NCBI GenBank assembly: GCA_028823185.1 | Contig: JAPKBY010000125.1 | Span: 1 to 5,868, forward strand | Length of the DNA stretch: 5,868 nt | Direction: 5' to 3' | Source: Planctomycetota bacterium | GTDB taxonomy: Bacteria; Planctomycetota; UBA1135; GCA-002686595 | In this document: positions 4,846 through 5,868 of the stretch, piece by piece | Layout: the number at the start of each line of letters is the position of its first letter | Numbering within the stretch: position 1 is the stretch's first letter | Made by a program: the position numbers and the translations under genes | Notes under the pieces: model-generated | Told to the model about the DNA's origin: nothing | The model's database searches: none | What the model saw: the letters and a program-made list of their open reading frames with translations, nothing else

Positions 4846-5868
4846 ATGCTCAGACTCGCACGAACCATTTCTCTGCTCTCCCTGCTTGCGCTCTCTTCCT
4901 GCGCGGCTTTAGACACGGAGCGTAATCTTGCCCCGTTCTATAGCGAGCACTGGAAGGCAGGAGGCGGAGTAGAGACTGAATCCCTCGGAGGCGTCGTCCT
5001 CACCCACCGCCCATCCGTAGAAGCAGAGCTCGACGCATGGGCCATCCGTCCGCTCTTCATTCATGAGTGGGAGGAGGACAGAAGCAGGACAGAATTCCTG
5101 AGCCCCTTCGGGACAGTCACACGTACGAATCAAGAGTTCACGTGGGCTTTCAACCCCATCGCCCGCTACAGCCGAACAAAAGGGGCTGAGGGGCTGGAAG
5201 ATCGCTACTCACTTCTGGTCTTACCCTTCGGGCTCTACTTCTCCCAGTTCCCAGACGGCTCAAGAGTTAGGGCTGCGTTCCCCTTCCTAGGCGCGCTCGA
5301 CCGCTTCCTCACATTTGACCGTCTAGAGTTCGCGCTCTTCCCCCTTTACATGCGTTCGGAGCGTGGCGGCCGAACGACATGGCACTGGCTCTTCCCTTTC
5401 TTTTCTTACTCAGAGAGCTTAGACGGAACCGCGTGGCGCGTGTGGCCGCTCATAGGCCACGACCAGCGTGAAGGGCGCTACGACCGCTGGTCATTCCTCT
5501 GGCCCATCTTCCAATTCCAAAAAAATGAGCAGCGCCTCGGCCCAGAGCACGAAGAGCTCACCTGGGCCATCTTCCCCTTCATCGGACGAACCGAACAGGG
5601 GACCTTCCGTTCGACCACAGTCCTCTGGCCTTTTCTGGGGTACTCCGAAGACCCGGCCAGCGGATTCAAATCGCTAGACATGCCTTGGCCTTTCGTCAGC
5701 TTTCAATCACCTGGGAGCAGCGGGCGCGCGAGCCGTCTCCGCATGTGGCCGTTTTACTCCAGATACGAAGGTGACGGGATGGTCGCCCGCTCTTGGGCTT
5801 GGCCCTTCCTCCACCACAGCGTCGAGCAATATCCAGACGGAGAGCGTGAGGCCCACTCACTCCTCCCC
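4846..5868 (+). CDS. Lipoprotein with about 13 aromatic-Pro (WPF/FPL) repeats; 3' end beyond the window
   Basis: An open frame of 341 codons that runs off the right end without a stop. It starts MLRLARTISLLSLLALSSC: a basic n-region, a hydrophobic core and a lipobox LSSC, giving a lipid-anchored Cys19. From about residue 60 a motif of the form [hydrophobic]-[F/W]-P-[F/L/I] recurs, with prolines at 69, 104 and 127 (looser copies) and then 146, 166, 184, 201, 220, 244, 262, 282, 302 and 320. Typical copies are LFPLYMR, LFPFFSY, VWPLIGH, LWPIFQF, LWPFLGY and MWPFYSR. Between copies are short polar, Gly/Asp/Arg-rich turns, often followed by a strand with alternating Trp. This looks like repeated beta-hairpins, plausibly a barrel or propeller at the envelope. 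I have seen similar FPL-rich hypothetical proteins in Planctomycetota and Myxococcota, but I know of no function. Divergent from trpS. Alternative starts are unlikely given the signal peptide. Confidence 0.82.
   Translation, partial: MLRLARTISLLSLLALSSCAALDTERNLAPFYSEHWKAGGGVETESLGGVVLTHRPSVEAELDAWAIRPLFIHEWEEDRSRTEFLSPFGTVTRTNQEFTWAFNPIARYSRTKGAEGLEDRYSLLVLPFGLYFSQFPDGSRVRAAFPFLGALDRFLTFDRLEFALFPLYMRSERGGRTTWHWLFPFFSYSESLDGTAWRVWPLIGHDQREGRYDRWSFLWPIFQFQKNEQRLGPEHEELTWAIFPFIGRTEQGTFRSTTVLWPFLGYSEDPASGFKSLDMPWPFVSFQSPGSSGRASRLRMWPFYSRYEGDGMVARSWAWPFLHHSVEQYPDGEREAHSLLP

Noticed and set aside
4725..4916. Extended N-terminus of trpS from an upstream start
   Set aside because: These 64 residues have no counterpart in TrpRS, would overlap the signal-peptide region of the divergent lipoprotein gene, and a TTG with a good ribosome binding site gives the standard N-terminus.
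5478..5681. 67-codon minus-strand frame inside the repeat lipoprotein gene
   Set aside because: It is antisense to the WPF-repeat region; the plus-strand frame has a lipoprotein signal and a continuous repeat pattern.
1..5868. CRISPR array, insertion sequence or prophage genes
   Set aside because: No regularly spaced direct repeats, transposase-like frames or terminal inverted repeats were seen. The window consists of housekeeping and envelope genes.

Overview
The window looks like chromosomal DNA from a member of the Planctomycetota, most likely from the marine lineages whose secreted proteins share a Cys/Gly-rich C-terminal module (residues 207-358 of the protein at 357-1433). That placement rests on remembered protein families, not on a search. 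No rRNA, tRNA, CRISPR array or insertion sequence was seen. Apart from both ends and the divergent gene at the right, all genes lie on the minus strand.

Layout, left to right. Positions 3-44 (+) hold the last 13 codons of a gene entering from the left, possibly a Cys/Met-metabolism PLP enzyme. A 63-base convergent gap follows, with an inverted repeat. Positions 108-1908 (-) hold three genes, read right to left: an HU/IHF-type DNA-binding protein with an unusual Pro/Ser/Thr/Glu-rich tail, a secreted two-module planctomycete protein, and a 72-residue protein resembling the DUF4177 family. Positions 1909-2192 form the regulatory gap upstream of the HU gene. It contains a credible sigma-70-like promoter, a leader hairpin, a competing upstream TTG start with a good Shine-Dalgarno sequence, and the terminator-like hairpin that ends the next operon.

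Positions 2193-4724 (-) are a tight three-gene operon: trpS (tryptophanyl-tRNA synthetase), a TPR lipoprotein-like protein, then dtd (D-aminoacyl-tRNA deacylase). The gaps are 4 nt and a 1-nt overlap. The pairing makes biochemical sense because Dtd removes D-amino acids, including D-Trp, from tRNAs. Divergent from trpS, a lipoprotein gene (4846 onward, +) runs off the right end. It encodes a long series of aromatic-Pro motifs repeating about every 17-24 residues, probably a beta-strand-rich envelope protein of undescribed function.

The window is mostly housekeeping plus lineage-specific envelope genes; no defence or mobile system is evident. The most interesting items are the WPF/FPL-repeat lipoprotein, the secreted-protein C-terminal module, the trpS-TPR-dtd operon, and the start and tail of the HU-family protein.
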